A DNA stretch of 64,000 bases from Apostichopus japonicus (lineage: Eukaryota; Echinodermata; Holothuroidea; Aspidochirotida; Stichopodidae), in NCBI RefSeq assembly GCF_037975245.1, contig NC_092567.1, forward strand, positions 7,128,714 through 7,192,713. The letters are read 5' to 3'. Shown one piece after another: positions 1 to 10,886 of the stretch (position 1 is the first letter of the stretch; every line of letters begins with the position of its first letter). The notes below the pieces were generated by a model, which worked only from the letters and a program-made list of their open reading frames with translations, ran no database searches and had not been told where the DNA came from. Both the position numbers and the translations under genes were made by a program.

Positions 1-27
1 TGCTCTATTTTAAGTATTAATGTTTCT

Positions 28-2646
28 CTAAACAAAGTACTTAAGTGTTACCATTCTCTGATTTTGATTTGTGTAAATTGATAAGGGTAAATGACAAGCA
101 AAATCTTCATAAGCAAATATGACCCATTTTTGTTGAAAACACAATACATAGCTATGGAAATGTTGACTGTAACCAATAGTGTGCAAAACCATCAAAACAA
201 AATACACTTTACCACCTTTGATAAAGATTGCATCTATTTTGCCAAATTCATGCAACCTATTTTCTCTTGCCTCTAGAACCATGCAACAACCTTTTGCATA
301 CAATGAACTGTGTAATTCAACAAAAGCTAATGTATGCACTTCTTCAATGCTTGGAAATTGACTTTTCAAAGCTCTCTGAATCCCATCACAAAACTGATGT
401 AACTTTTGAATGTCCCCTCCTGAGTTGGATGTCATTTTGTCATCCAAAAAATTCTGACCAGCTCCATAATAGCACATAAGTAATTGATGACGCCTTGCCA
501 ATGTCTTACACAAATTCCGCCTGTTTTTCTGCCTATTGGCAATTTCTTTGAAATATGCATGTTTAGCTTCAAACCTCATTGTCCAGCAGTGAACAAGAGG
601 TCCATATTTCAATATTGAACGAGGGTAATGCAATAAGTAATGACTTTTGGGTTTAATTCTATCTTCAGGAAAGAGCTCTTTCAGAGCAACCAGAAATCCA
701 TGCACCAAATATTCCAAGTATGCAACCATTTCACACGGTATAGAGGGAGCAAATGTAATTTCACAAATATCCATAAGTGACAAAAATAGTTCCCAGTATT
801 CATTTCCCTCTGGAATTGAGCTTCCTATGATTAAAGGCAATAATCTCATCAGGCACCATGTTTGAGATGCTGTTTGTTTGATTTTGAAACTTCCCAGGTT
901 AGCAGTGGTATTGCAAGTTGGTTTGCTTTTCTGATCACTTTTTCCAAAGGGAAAAAGCTTCAAAGCACTGTTAAAAGATTCCAAAGTGAAAAAGCCATCC
1001 TGAATAAATGTTGTCACAACCTTCGTCATTAATTCTGGAACAAGTCCTTCGAGCAAATCATGAGCTGGATCAGGTGGTAGACAACTGATTACATCAAAGT
1101 ATTGCAAATCTGACAAAACAGATTTAGAAGCTACTCCATAAACATGCCTAAGACCTTGATTTTCCATAACTAACTGCACCTGATGTTTGTGACCAACACT
1201 TGTTCTTTCGATTAAACTGGATGAATCAAAATGATCTTGAATGTCATTACTACTTGCCATGCAAAATCTACATATTCTACCAGCATGAAAATGTTGCTGA
1301 AAGCCTCCTAACTGATGTGCTGCCAAGTTATCCATGGAAACCAAACTAATGCAACCCTTGAATGTAAACTCCTCCTGGTTTAAAGTTGTTATTGTCACCC
1401 CCTTACTTTCTAAGACTTTAACATCCTCAAGAAGCGGTTTGAGCACTTTCCCAAAGCCATACTGTTTTATTAATCTTGTACAGCAGAGGCAAACAAGCTG
1501 AATTGATGACAATTTTGACCGAAACTTTGGGGATAAATTTCCAAGAACAAAATAAAATGCAGCAACTTTGTAGCTGTTAGCTTTATTTCTAAGTGGGTTC
1601 ACCACACCAAAATCATCATAATAAAAATGAACTTGGAGTGCATGTGGCTCCAAAGAGAATAGGGGATGATTTTGAAATGCTTCACCATCACAGTAATCCT
1701 CATATCCCTTGTCCCCATGTCTAGAACGGGACTTCAGAACTTCTGCTAAAATATCATCATGACTTAAAAGACATTTTAGAGTATCAAGCAATGGTACATA
1801 AATGAATGTATCATCTTTCCCACAGGTGGAACCTAGCACATGTTCAACTGGCTCAACTAAACCAAAATGCTCCTTATAAAAAGCTGTCTGTTTATAGTCT
1901 GAGGCCAACTTTTCAAAGATGTTATTTTTCTTTTCAAACTTTTCATCGATAAAGTTAAAGATATCAGGATTTTTAGCCACTGTGAAACCAGAAGCTGAAA
2001 GTTTTTCTTTGATCTCTGTGCTATCATCCCTTGAACTGTTATAGATGAGTTCAGATAGCTCTAATATTATGCTATTTGTAACAGTAAGTGGTAGTTTATG
2101 CTTCTCTTTCATGCCTAAGATGAAAAGAGCAAAGTCTCTTTCCGTGGATCTTTCACCGATTTCTCTGATGTGTGATCCATCACCCAGAGCAGCAGCATCG
2201 ATAGCACTTATTCCAGTTGATTCTGCAAGACTATTTTTATGCGAATTATGAGTCACATCATCAACTTCTAAACCAATGTTTTCCGTCACTAGACTTGTGC
2301 CTACTTCAGTATCCTCATGCCCACCAGAGTTACTGTCATGCCTTATGTTAACATCGAACACTCTTTCATGAAATTTCCGCAGATGGGAATAAAACGTGCT
2401 GAACACCCGATATTTTCTTTCACAACCATCTACTCCACATCTTATGGAGAAGTTGGGTTCAATACTATGTGAGAATCTTATGTGATGTAACAACTTTTTG
2501 AAAGTAATGGTCCTGAAAGTGTTACATATTGAGCAACTTTGCATCTGCAAGGATGCCATAAGGCCTAATCTAACAAAACCTTGGCTAGGCTTTATTAGGA
2601 TGGCTTGGCATAAGTACTGGACAAACCTCACAGCATTAATGCACAC
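28..2646 (-). CDS. Transposase-like protein with two N-terminal C2H2 zinc fingers
   Basis: The ORF is 872 codons and ends in TAG at 28-30. The first ATG is at 2646, but the in-frame ATG at 2559 (residue 30, MASLQMQ) lies just before the fingers and is the more likely start, giving 843 aa. Visible motifs (numbered from the first ATG): C38-X2-C41-X13-H55-X4-H60 and C70-X4-C75-X12-H88-X4-H93; further on, a DNLAAH motif, then a CRFC cysteine pair, then DPAHDLLEGLVPEL. Finger, DNL-H, CRFC and D-HD-LEG in this order are characteristic of a large, poorly named multicopy family in fish, cnidarians and echinoderms that I associate with CACTA-like (CMC) DNA transposons. The absence of stops over 2.6 kb suggests a young or domesticated copy. 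The catalytic residues cannot be assigned by eye. The transposon end beyond base 1 is outside the window. Confidence 0.72.
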   Translation of the reverse strand: MCINAVRFVQYLCQAILIKPSQGFVRLGLMASLQMQSCSICNTFRTITFKKLLHHIRFSHSIEPNFSIRCGVDGCERKYRVFSTFYSHLRKFHERVFDVNIRHDSNSGGHEDTEVGTSLVTENIGLEVDDVTHNSHKNSLAESTGISAIDAAALGDGSHIREIGERSTERDFALFILGMKEKHKLPLTVTNSIILELSELIYNSSRDDSTEIKEKLSASGFTVAKNPDIFNFIDEKFEKKNNIFEKLASDYKQTAFYKEHFGLVEPVEHVLGSTCGKDDTFIYVPLLDTLKCLLSHDDILAEVLKSRSRHGDKGYEDYCDGEAFQNHPLFSLEPHALQVHFYYDDFGVVNPLRNKANSYKVAAFYFVLGNLSPKFRSKLSSIQLVCLCCTRLIKQYGFGKVLKPLLEDVKVLESKGVTITTLNQEEFTFKGCISLVSMDNLAAHQLGGFQQHFHAGRICRFCMASSNDIQDHFDSSSLIERTSVGHKHQVQLVMENQGLRHVYGVASKSVLSDLQYFDVISCLPPDPAHDLLEGLVPELMTKVVTTFIQDGFFTLESFNSALKLFPFGKSDQKSKPTCNTTANLGSFKIKQTASQTWCLMRLLPLIIGSSIPEGNEYWELFLSLMDICEITFAPSIPCEMVAYLEYLVHGFLVALKELFPEDRIKPKSHYLLHYPRSILKYGPLVHCWTMRFEAKHAYFKEIANRQKNRRNLCKTLARRHQLLMCYYGAGQNFLDDKMTSNSGGDIQKLHQFCDGIQRALKSQFPSIEEVHTLAFVELHSSLYAKGCCMVLEARENRLHEFGKIDAIFIKGGKVYFVLMVLHTIGYSQHFHSYVLCFQQKWVIFAYEDFACHLPLSIYTNQNQRMVTLKYFV

Positions 2647-3360
2647 TCAGTTTTAATAGTTCAGTCTTGGCCTGCGCTAGCTAGGCTTATAAACTTTGAT
2701 ACAATGGTAGGCCACAGTGTAGGCCCTGCATTGTACTAGTGGCTGTTACTTGTAAGACATAGCCTAGGCTTAGTTATAAAGTCTTCTAATCTTATATAGG
2801 CGAATAAGTAGCAGAACAGTTAGGCTAGTAAAGCCTAGGCATAACAGTTATTTAATCTGTACTTTTATAAACCAAACAACTCTTTCAAGGGCTTAACGTC
2901 AACTTACACTTGTGACATGTTGCTTTAGATTCATATAAAAATACAAGCGGCCGTTGAAGGTGAAGTCCAGTCGTGTCAAGTCTCGTCAAATGTGACGGCG
3001 AAGCGCTTCTGCGGGAACAAACTATGAAATACTAGGATTGGTCGCCAAGCAGTGCAGTGATGACAGTATACTGTATACTGTACTGTACGTACGTAGGTCT
3101 AAGGCATTGTGTTAGCGCCAAGCGCCAAGCGCGAACGAACCACCCTTTGTGAAAGAAAACTTGTCATTGGCTTAAAGTTTGAATCTTTCATTTGATATTA
3201 TGTGGGGTTCTTTCTAATTTTTCAGATATGCACCCATTTTCTGGAATACCAACTTTGAATCTTTTACATTTTTACCAATATTTATTACCACATCCACATT
3301 CTTGAAAGGCTGTATTCAGTGAATTAATGTAAAGTAGTGTTTTAGGAAATTTGTTTTTAA
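2647..3360. other. Flank upstream of the transposase-like ORF; possible promoter
   Basis: There is no ORF of note. About 2945-3135 is richer in CpG than the surroundings (CGGCCG, GTGACGGCGAAGCG, GCGCCAAGCGC). It would sit 0.4-0.6 kb upstream of the minus-strand ORF, where a promoter or 5' UTR exon could be. The repeated TAGGCTT/GGCCTA motifs at 2680-2850 are a common dispersed flavour in this window. No TIR pairing with the ORF was found. Confidence 0.25.
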
Positions 3361-4440
3361 CCAATGAGAAGTAAGAACACTTCTGAGACGTATAGTCTGT
3401 CATTATTCTCTCGGCGCGGCCTGGCTGCAAACGTAACTTTTATTTCTAGTACGAATGAGTACATCATTGTAGAAAATTCTATAGAAGTCACAATGAAAAA
3501 AATGTTTCAGCTATGGTCGACGTTTAAGGGCCAGGCATTGTTATCATCCGTTGTGGGGATAAATGTATGCTGGCCGTGCGAAAAAGCACAAAACACTTAA
3601 ACGTACACAATCATGACAAAAATATTGTTCCAGCTAGCTCAAGCTGTACTTCTAAGAATATTTTGTAAACAAGTGTCTCGAGAAATACTCACGTTTAGGC
3701 TCTATCAGTTTGAATTGTGAGTCAAACCGTCTTCATGGGCCAATCCAGAAGGGGAGGGATTCAGTGTTTCGAGAAAATGATCGCAGTAGCTTATATACTT
3801 TCCGTTGTTTTGTTATGTACATAAGCGTACGGGACTACCTTCGTTGAGGGGGGGGGGGGGGGTTGGTCTGACGCAACACAAGCTAGCATGCTCGAAAAAG
3901 AGCGGCTGGTCTGAAGAAAAGGGTACCTTCTGATCGATGGGTTGCAAACCTTCACCCCGTCTCATACGCGCCCATGGTTAGACCTATGTAGATCTTATAG
4001 ATAATTGTCTGCACCCCTTAATCAGGTGTTGGTATTTATAGGTTGGGCGCCGCTCCTTATCTGTTCATTACCTCAGGATCATTTGCTATTTTGACTGTAT
4101 TAGTTAGTCTTGCCTTATTAAACTTTCACGAAACTTCATATAGGCCTATCCTACGACTCCATTTATATCCTCTCACCCCCACATAAGAAACAGTTATTAT
4201 TTTACTAATAACCATGCAGACATTTCCACGGGGAAATTCGGGGATACTCCATATATCTGTACAGTTTGCCGTATATTTATAACACGATATAGGCTATTAA
4301 TAAATAAATGTCAAGCTAAACAGCTGGCCTATTGTCGCCCCAATTCCTTTTGACAGTAATTTGCATTGGTTGTTGGGACTTTAGAAATTGGGCCTATAGT
4401 CGCCGGGGCAGCTCTGTGTTCCAAAATGTACATGTAGGGT
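3361..4440. other. Non-coding stretch
   Basis: Only short open frames occur (the longest is 78 codons at 3364-3600, low complexity and without recognisable motifs). There is a 15-base G run at 3848-3862. I see no gene, RNA or repeat structure that I can support. Confidence 0.4.
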
Positions 4441-5120
4441 ACTATAGGGTGCATACAAATAATGACGGGCTAAGACCCGAAAATACTGGTAGTGATATAT
4501 ATTAACCCATGAACGAGTAAATTTATACTTCAGTACATAAATACTGGGTGATTATTCCCCCAGGGTGGCATTTTAAACTAATCACAAGTGTATAGAACAA
4601 ATACAACCACATGAAGTGTATAAATAGCTCTTATCTTGTGTGATTCTACCCTCTTACGATACTTCAAAATAAGTGTTGTTGGTGTTATACCCTTTTTGAT
4701 TTAAAACAACATACTAAGAAGGGTTATTTTACACCTTGTTACTAAGGTATACATTATTCGTGCAAAGTACATGTTATGTGGGTAAAATTACCCTATTGGT
4801 TAAAAAGGGTACTTTTTTGAAAAGTGAGTGTAAAATAAGCACTGTAAATGTGTAAATGTACATAAATCATTGTGTCTTATTACACGCACAGTATGTAAAT
4901 TTACCCACAAAGATCAGAAATACACAAACCGGCTTTACCTCGGGGTATATGTACACGTTAATCGGGTAATGGCCAAGGCAATGGTTATGTTTACACTTTG
5001 TGATGGTAAAACTACATTGTGGATGTTTATTATACACTTTTCCAGTGTTTAATAACAATCCATGTGTTAAAATACCTGACAACAGTGTAGAACTACCCGT
5101 TTATTTTTTAGAGTGTACCA
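4440..5120. mobile_element. MITE-like element rich in GGGTA/TACCC and GTGTA/TACAC repeats
   Basis: The right end reads ACGGGTAG...TTTATTTTTTAGAGTGTA. Reversed, this is TACACTCTAAAAAATAAAC, the same class of terminus as the element ends at 24724 and 27588. The interior is packed with short direct and inverted GGGTA and GTGTA motifs, as expected of subterminal transposase-binding repeats. I could not place the left terminus with confidence, so it may be truncated or diverged. Confidence 0.35.
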
Positions 5121-6059
5121 TAAATCTCTACTCCGGTATACTTTGATATGATACAATTATTAAACTCATTTCGCTGGGGTCGAGAGGGGTTGGGGATGGT
5201 TTAGGAGGGTATCCGTTGGGTAATAGCATCATGAATCACTGTGAAACGAGAGCATACACTGTGTCATAAAAACACTAACTCGGAGCGAACTGTTTTCACA
5301 TGATATAATGAAACTAGTAAAAATGAACGGTTGATGTTTTAGTGACTGAGTGATGACGTCATACCGTAATCCCTTACAGAGTGGATTAAATGGAGGAGGG
5401 TGCAAGAAGTAAGTTCCAGTTCAGGTCCGTTTATATAAAAGACATGAACACAACGGTGTAGGTAGCTCACGACACTACAGTGATTTGGATTGAAGCTGCG
5501 TGCATGAGAGTTGACTCTCTCCACATAAACTTTAAAATATACATTTATTGAGCAATATACTTCCTAAATGTGTCAGTTGAAAGCCTCAAGTAAGATTTCG
5601 AGAGATTTTACACTAGTTGTTATCTCAAGTAATTGATTATTTATTATCACAACCTGTTACAGATATTTTTTTATACGGTCACCGTCGTTTTTAGTCTGTA
5701 TATTTTGGGCAATATGAAAGCCAATTTCTGAATATTTTACCAAACCATTCTTAAGTTAGTCAAAACGAGCTAGCGGTGAATTACAATTATACTTATTGTT
5801 TACATCGGTCTGAGTCCGCCCTTCCCCTCCCCCTTCCACCGTTCATATGTACACTGGTGTTATTGGGACGGTTAATTCGACTGGTTTATAAATCTAAACG
5901 ATGTATCGATGATTAAATTATAGTTTGGGAAATAAGGTAACGATAGCAAGAAAGACTCTGTTTTTCGTATTTAACGCTTAAACTGTTAATAGTCTTTCGC
6001 ACTATAATATGCATTTATATTTAACACCTAAACTGTTAATGTATGTATTTTATATCTTC
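5121..6059. other. Non-coding stretch
   Basis: Beyond the CRE octamer at 5354, no exon, RNA gene or repeat could be supported. A possible 29-bp exon between an AG near 5380 and GTAAGT near 5409 is too short to judge. Confidence 0.35.
5354..5361. promoter_or_regulatory. Perfect CRE octamer TGACGTCA
   Basis: Palindromic CREB/ATF site; the first of five in 4.2 kb (others at 8113, 8262, 8643 and 9498). Confidence 0.35.
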
Positions 6060-6262
6060 CTGCAAGCAGGAACTCGCAAATAAGCCATCATTGGCTTATC
6101 AAAGCCGCAAGCTGACCGAAGTCAGTCTCTTAGATTCATATTTAACGTCCATTATTATTAATTGTCTGTTACTGGACGACATTCATTAATTTTGGAGTGA
6201 CTCGAACTCGGGACCTTATGATTGAAAGGCACCGCCGTTAATAGCTTTCCACTGAAGATAAA
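6060..6262 (-). mobile_element. tRNA-derived SINE relic
   Basis: Read on the minus strand, the sequence contains a pol III B-box-like GAGTTCGAGTC (complement of 6199-6209). It is preceded by a tRNA-like anticodon-arm region and followed by a body containing the hairpin-prone GACTTCGGTC and TTGATAAGCCAATG, ending near CTTGCAGGAAG. Head plus unrelated body is the layout of a tRNA-derived SINE. The A box is weak and no target duplication could be fixed. The alternative is a chance tRNA-like arm. Confidence 0.4.
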
Positions 6263-6289
6263 ATATGCTGATGATAACACAAGTTCCGT

Positions 6290-7500
6290 CAAAACAAAAC
6301 ATAAAGCAGAACCCGGTCTAGCATGGTCAAGAGAACCAACCAAACTAAGTATCCCCTTATGTGTCAATAATGATCAATTCAGGGAATTTCCTTATTAAAG
6401 GTACGTCAGATAGTGACACGGCCTACCCAACATTTTACTTAACTTTTACACAAAATGTTACGATTGGCTTCAAAGTTCTAGAGGAAGAAGAGAGAGGGGT
6501 GGGTCCAGCTGGGAATATATAAACCCCGTTTATGGATCAGTTTACCTTCAGAATGGAGTAAACTGGTCATTTTAACACCCTAAGAATGCTGCACCCTTCA
6601 CCATCTCTTGAACTCTAACTTTTCTATTGCATAATCACATGAGTCAATGTCCAATTTGGTTAGGCTCCTACATTTGTGAATACTTAAGAAAAGCTCATAA
6701 TGAGATTTGAGTGACCTGGATATGGTTCTGTAACGATTACATTAATTTTGAAAGGGATTGTCGAACTTCCATAATGATGATAATGTTAAACGTTGCAATT
6801 TAATTGAAAATGGCTACTCAGCTAGACGGGATCAGCTTATAAACAGGACATTTCCCTGCATCGCACTAATGTGTGATAGTACATTGGGATGCATTGATTG
6901 AGTCATCGTGATATCAAGCGGAAATCCCCTGAGTAGTTCATTTGATGGTTACCGGCAGGGAAGAGGATGGGGTTTGGAGATAAGTGAACTGATTCTTGTA
7001 CAGTAATCCTGTTTTACACAGAAATCTTTTTATAGATTGGGAAAGGGATTATATCCTCGTGCTGTGAGTCAATATGTGTTGACATATGCTATTCATTTTG
7101 TTATTTATATACTTATTTGGAATATTTCAAGCAAACAGTAGAATTTTATATAGAATTCAATTTTTACAAATCCTTGGAATCAATACGACCACAGCATAAG
7201 TGACCATGGTTTCATGAATTACGCCTTCATGCGTATATCATGTTCAGTAACAAAATATTCGCAAGACGAACTCGTTAGGAATCCCTAAAGTAATAACTGA
7301 AATAATAATAATGAACAGGACAACAATTTCCAAGACATTTGAAAAATGCAAAGTGTTATGTTACATGACTCGATTTATCTGAAATAACACTTTTAATATG
7401 GATGCAAATGATGAATATTGACAACATTTAACTATATACTGCACTGTCTTTGTTTCTGTGTTATTTTATACATATTCATTACTTAAATTTTTCCTCTTGT
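6290..7500. other. Non-coding stretch, possibly intronic
   Basis: No open frame or repeat of note. If the candidate exon at 7505 is real, this would be its upstream intron. Confidence 0.3.
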
Positions 7501-7504
7501 TTAG

Positions 7505-7567
7505 GGATTAGATGAGGAGAGTTATCAGGAAAGCCTGGCGAACTTCAACCGGGCAAGGCGCAAGTAA
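7505..7567 (+). CDS. Candidate terminal coding exon, gene unknown
   Basis: A good acceptor (pyrimidine-rich TTTTTCCTCTTGTTTAG, AG at 7503-7504) opens a frame of 20 codons ending in TAA at 7565-7567. It encodes GLDEESYQESLANFNRARRK, an acidic-to-basic tail with a natural protein composition. It would be entered in phase 0. No upstream partner exon was found between 2.65 and 7.5 kb, so the rest of the gene would lie left of the window with the transposase-like ORF inside an intron. I do not recognise the product. Confidence 0.35.
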   Translation, partial: GLDEESYQESLANFNRARRK

Positions 7568-8061
7568 CTGCAAGTCAATACAGCTGAATACTCTCTTCTT
7601 TGGTATTTAACATTGTATTTGTTAACAGTGATTGTCTGCTATTGTTAATGGTAAAATTTTAATATATTAAAATGAATCTCCACCATTAACCATAATTTGT
7701 ATTCCTATGTTTGTGATTACCGTTTTTTTTCTCTGGTCACTAATATCATTTGCTTCAACTTTAATTGGTTTTATCACATATTTCATGAACATAACTGATC
7801 CCTGATTATTTGTATAGAAATGAGTGATAAGTTCCTTCCATTAACATAAACATCGTTTGTTTGTTTACTGTGTCGCGGTGTTTTGTTTAGCTGGTGAGTT
7901 AAATTAATTGTAGGCTCATGGTATTGTTGGCGCTTTTTTTTCCGGGGAAGGGGGTTGCTTAGGTAACACTTCCCCATTATTCTACTAATAAGTATACTTT
8001 TTGACTAATTATTATGATACCGATATAACCTGATATATATCATTTTATCTTTATTTTACAG

Positions 8062-8420
8062 CTCAATGCAAACTGCATGTTCATCTGGCGATGCCAATTA
8101 TCAGCAGGACTGTGACGTCATTCTCAAATTGATGCAGTAATTTTAGCGAGAAAGAATCTAATTTAGATTTTAGGTTCAAACTGTTAATATCTCCCAAATA
8201 CTAGAAACAGCGCCAGATAGAGCTCCAGTATTATACAGATGCAACTAGTCCATTATGATTGTGACGTCATCAAATGCCTATATTCTCCAGACAATGGAAT
8301 GGTGCCTTGATAAAGACTGTAACTTTTACATTCATTGTGAATGGATCTTGTCGAGAGGTTAGGTTGTACAATAATGTTAACAATTCCATACAAAATAAAG
8401 AAGTGAAATTGGAAAGAGTT
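8062..8420 (+). CDS. Candidate alternative terminal exon with 3' UTR
   Basis: A strong acceptor (TTATCTTTATTTTACAG, AG at 8060-8061) is followed by two usable short frames: one 25 residues long, ending in TAA near 8142 (residues include SSGDANYQQDCDVILKLMQ), and a phase-0 frame of 17 residues ending in TGA. AATAAA near 8395 would serve as polyadenylation signal. It could be an alternative 3' exon of the gene using the 7505 exon, or purely 3' UTR. The evidence is splice-site quality and the polyadenylation signal only. Confidence 0.25.
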
Positions 8421-8650
8421 CTGTTTAATTTAAATTTGTTTAAAGAATTACTTAAGGGGAATTTCAGTCTTTAATTGTTATAGTCCAAAAAAGGAGTGAT
8501 ATTTAGTGTTTCTCCATGTACGAAGTGATTTCTAACGTTTCAAAAATAATATTACTGTCCATATATGCTTTCTTTTCTAACTCTAAATTCGTTTACTCTC
8601 TAAGCCAAAGGCAAACTTGCTAAGAGCCAATTAAACTACTAATGACGTCA
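8113..8650. promoter_or_regulatory. Three perfect CRE octamers
   Basis: TGACGTCA occurs at 8113-8120, 8262-8269 and 8643-8650. The flanks differ, so they are not copies of one repeat. A fourth follows at 9498. CpG-containing octamers at this density are unusual in an AT-rich, CpG-poor background. Function is inference. Confidence 0.35.
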
Positions 8651-8654
8651 TCCA

Positions 8655-10180
8655 TCAATCACTACGTCATCAGTATAGGAGAGTATATTTTCTTAGATGT
8701 CAACTATGATGAGAGAGAAGAAAGAGAGCATATTCCTTTTCTTACTTTTAGTGTGTGTGGAGAGGGGGAGGGGAGAGTGGGGGAGGGGGAGGGGGGTTGA
8801 GGGGTTGACCCACCACAATGGTGACCAAGTACATGTTATAGTAGTTATTTGCACCACAACCAGAACGCTAATTTGTATAATGGGAATTAAACGGTTATGT
8901 GCAGTATTTTTTTTTTACAATTTAAATTAATATGTAACAAAGTCATCGTTACTTGTGTAAAGGAAGATGAAGGTTTGTTCACCTACTCGTGTGTCCCTGA
9001 TCAGATATTGCTGGACCTGCTCTCGCTCTCCACGCACTCCTCGTGTGCAGGGTATAACATCCTTCATTGGTCCAATTGTATGTAATGTTATGATTCATCC
9101 CAATTCCAGACCCATATCTTTACATTCCACCCACTCCCCCACCTCTACCCCGACAAACACTTGACTACTCAGAAAATTAATTATACGTCTAATTATGTTA
9201 ATACTTCTACTGTGCATGATTAAACTGTTTCTTCGTTCTTCCTTTTACTACATTTGATGTAAACTGTGACGTATCGATTACGTATTGTCTAAAATCTAAC
9301 AAAGAGTAGAGCCACGTTAATTTTTAAGACTAAGTGACATTCATTGGTTATCTACAATACCAGTGTGTTATTAAATATATCTACAAGAACTTAGAGGTGA
9401 TATTAATTGATATCTGTGACATGTTTGTTCTAAGCCAGCGTTTCTTCATTTCTTTCTGTTCCTATAAATTATCGTTCTTAACATGAAGACAATAAGATGA
9501 CGTCATATCATCTGATTTAAAATAACAAATGTGTATTCTGTATATTACGTAACTGAGACTTCAATGACTTCATCTATCAATACTGTCACTTTTCTTATTC
9601 TATTATTATGTTCATTTTATTATTCTATTTTAATGTTAAGCTTCGCTTTATGATTGTATTTATTAATATAAAATCTGTTTGTTTTAAAACAACATTTTAA
9701 TAATTTAGTTTATTATAAATTTTACGCCACATCCTATTTGAATCAAAACTGACCATGTATAACGTCGATAATTTTAAAAATGAAAGTCAAGAGGAAATTT
9801 TACTTTTGACTTATTAAAGAGAATCATATACTAAACATCATGGTGAAATTTGTATCCAATTCATACATTGCGTTTGGAGATATCGTTAGCTGAGATTGTA
9901 ACAGTTTGTACCGAAAGTGAATTGAAGCAAACAGGTGTGATGTCATAGCAGGTGTGATGTCAAGTGTGATGTCACTGACAGCAAAATGTTTTTTTCTTTT
10001 TTTCATGTTTTCTCTTACTTGGTTTGACTTTGGTTTGGAAAAGATCCCGACTTTGTTTTAGGGTATGTGATAATAGCTATACCCATAATTCAGTGCATAC
10101 CAAGTTTGCAAAAGAAAAATAGACACCCCTCTCCCCATTTTTGATTCCTTGTCGAAGGCAAAAGAAACCTGTATGCGATG
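8655..10180. other. Non-coding stretch with CRE-like motifs
   Basis: It holds a G-rich tract (about 8757-8805), a perfect CRE (9498-9505) and three tandem GTGTGATGTCA motifs at 9934-9974, each with the CRE-like octamer TGATGTCA. A 62-codon frame near 8940-9085 looks faintly protein-like but lacks convincing splice sites. No gene is called. Confidence 0.3.
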
Positions 10181-10510
10181 ATGATGTTGTGTGTCTGTGT
10201 GTGCTTCTCTGACACTTGCCTGGATCCGCGATAACTAAACAACGAAGTGATGGATATTTGTCATACTTACTAAATGTAGATGTATTTTAGTAAGAAGGTG
10301 TGCCCTATTTGTAAGCGCTGACTTTATGAATATTAATGAGGTGACCCGAACTTGTGGGCCCCAATATTTTTGGGACCATTTGAGTGCAAAGTTTTATTGG
10401 GCCTAATTTTGGGGAAGGGCCAACATTGTATATTGCAATAACTCCACAACCTTGAAGTACATTAGGTTGTATTCAAACTTGGAATACAGTTGTTGGTTAA
10501 TAGCTGGTAC
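10180..10510. repeat. Probable dispersed repeat with two related halves
   Basis: A GT-rich stretch is followed by GGATCCGCGATAACTAAAC and, about 190 bp later, TTGCAATAACTCCACAACC. The next 60 bases of each half resemble one another (AA-GAAGT, CA-ACTT, TTAGTAA/TTGGTTAA). This looks like two diverged units of a dispersed repeat. No open frame. Confidence 0.3.
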
Positions 10511-10886
10511 ATGTGGGCATAAATATTATAATACCGTATTGGGTGATGACGTAAAACACTTTGATATTCCATTAATCAAGTAACCATAGTGACCGTTGGA
10601 CTCTTGTTAATATGTTATTGTCTTTGTTTACTTTCCCGTTGTTATTATAGTCCTAAAATACAGCCTTGTGTGTTAAGACAATACAATCACGTGAGTTTAC
10701 ACAATATATCAAGATTGAATAAGTTAATAACACTGATAATGTTCTGTACATTAAGTAAACATTAAAGACAATAGAACTCTCTCTGTGTTTCATTTTTCGT
10801 GTTTATTATTGCTTTCAAGTTTTTATTTTACTGCATCTTTTAAAGTTTCTATTTGTTTGTGAGACTACAGGAGAATCAAACCAAAC

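Noticed and set aside
8897-9085. Frame with CVKEDEGLFTYSCVPDQILL that looks protein-like, with a possible donor at GCAGG|GTATAA
   Set aside because: No good acceptor, no homologue that I recognise and no neighbouring exon; evidence too thin for a gene call.
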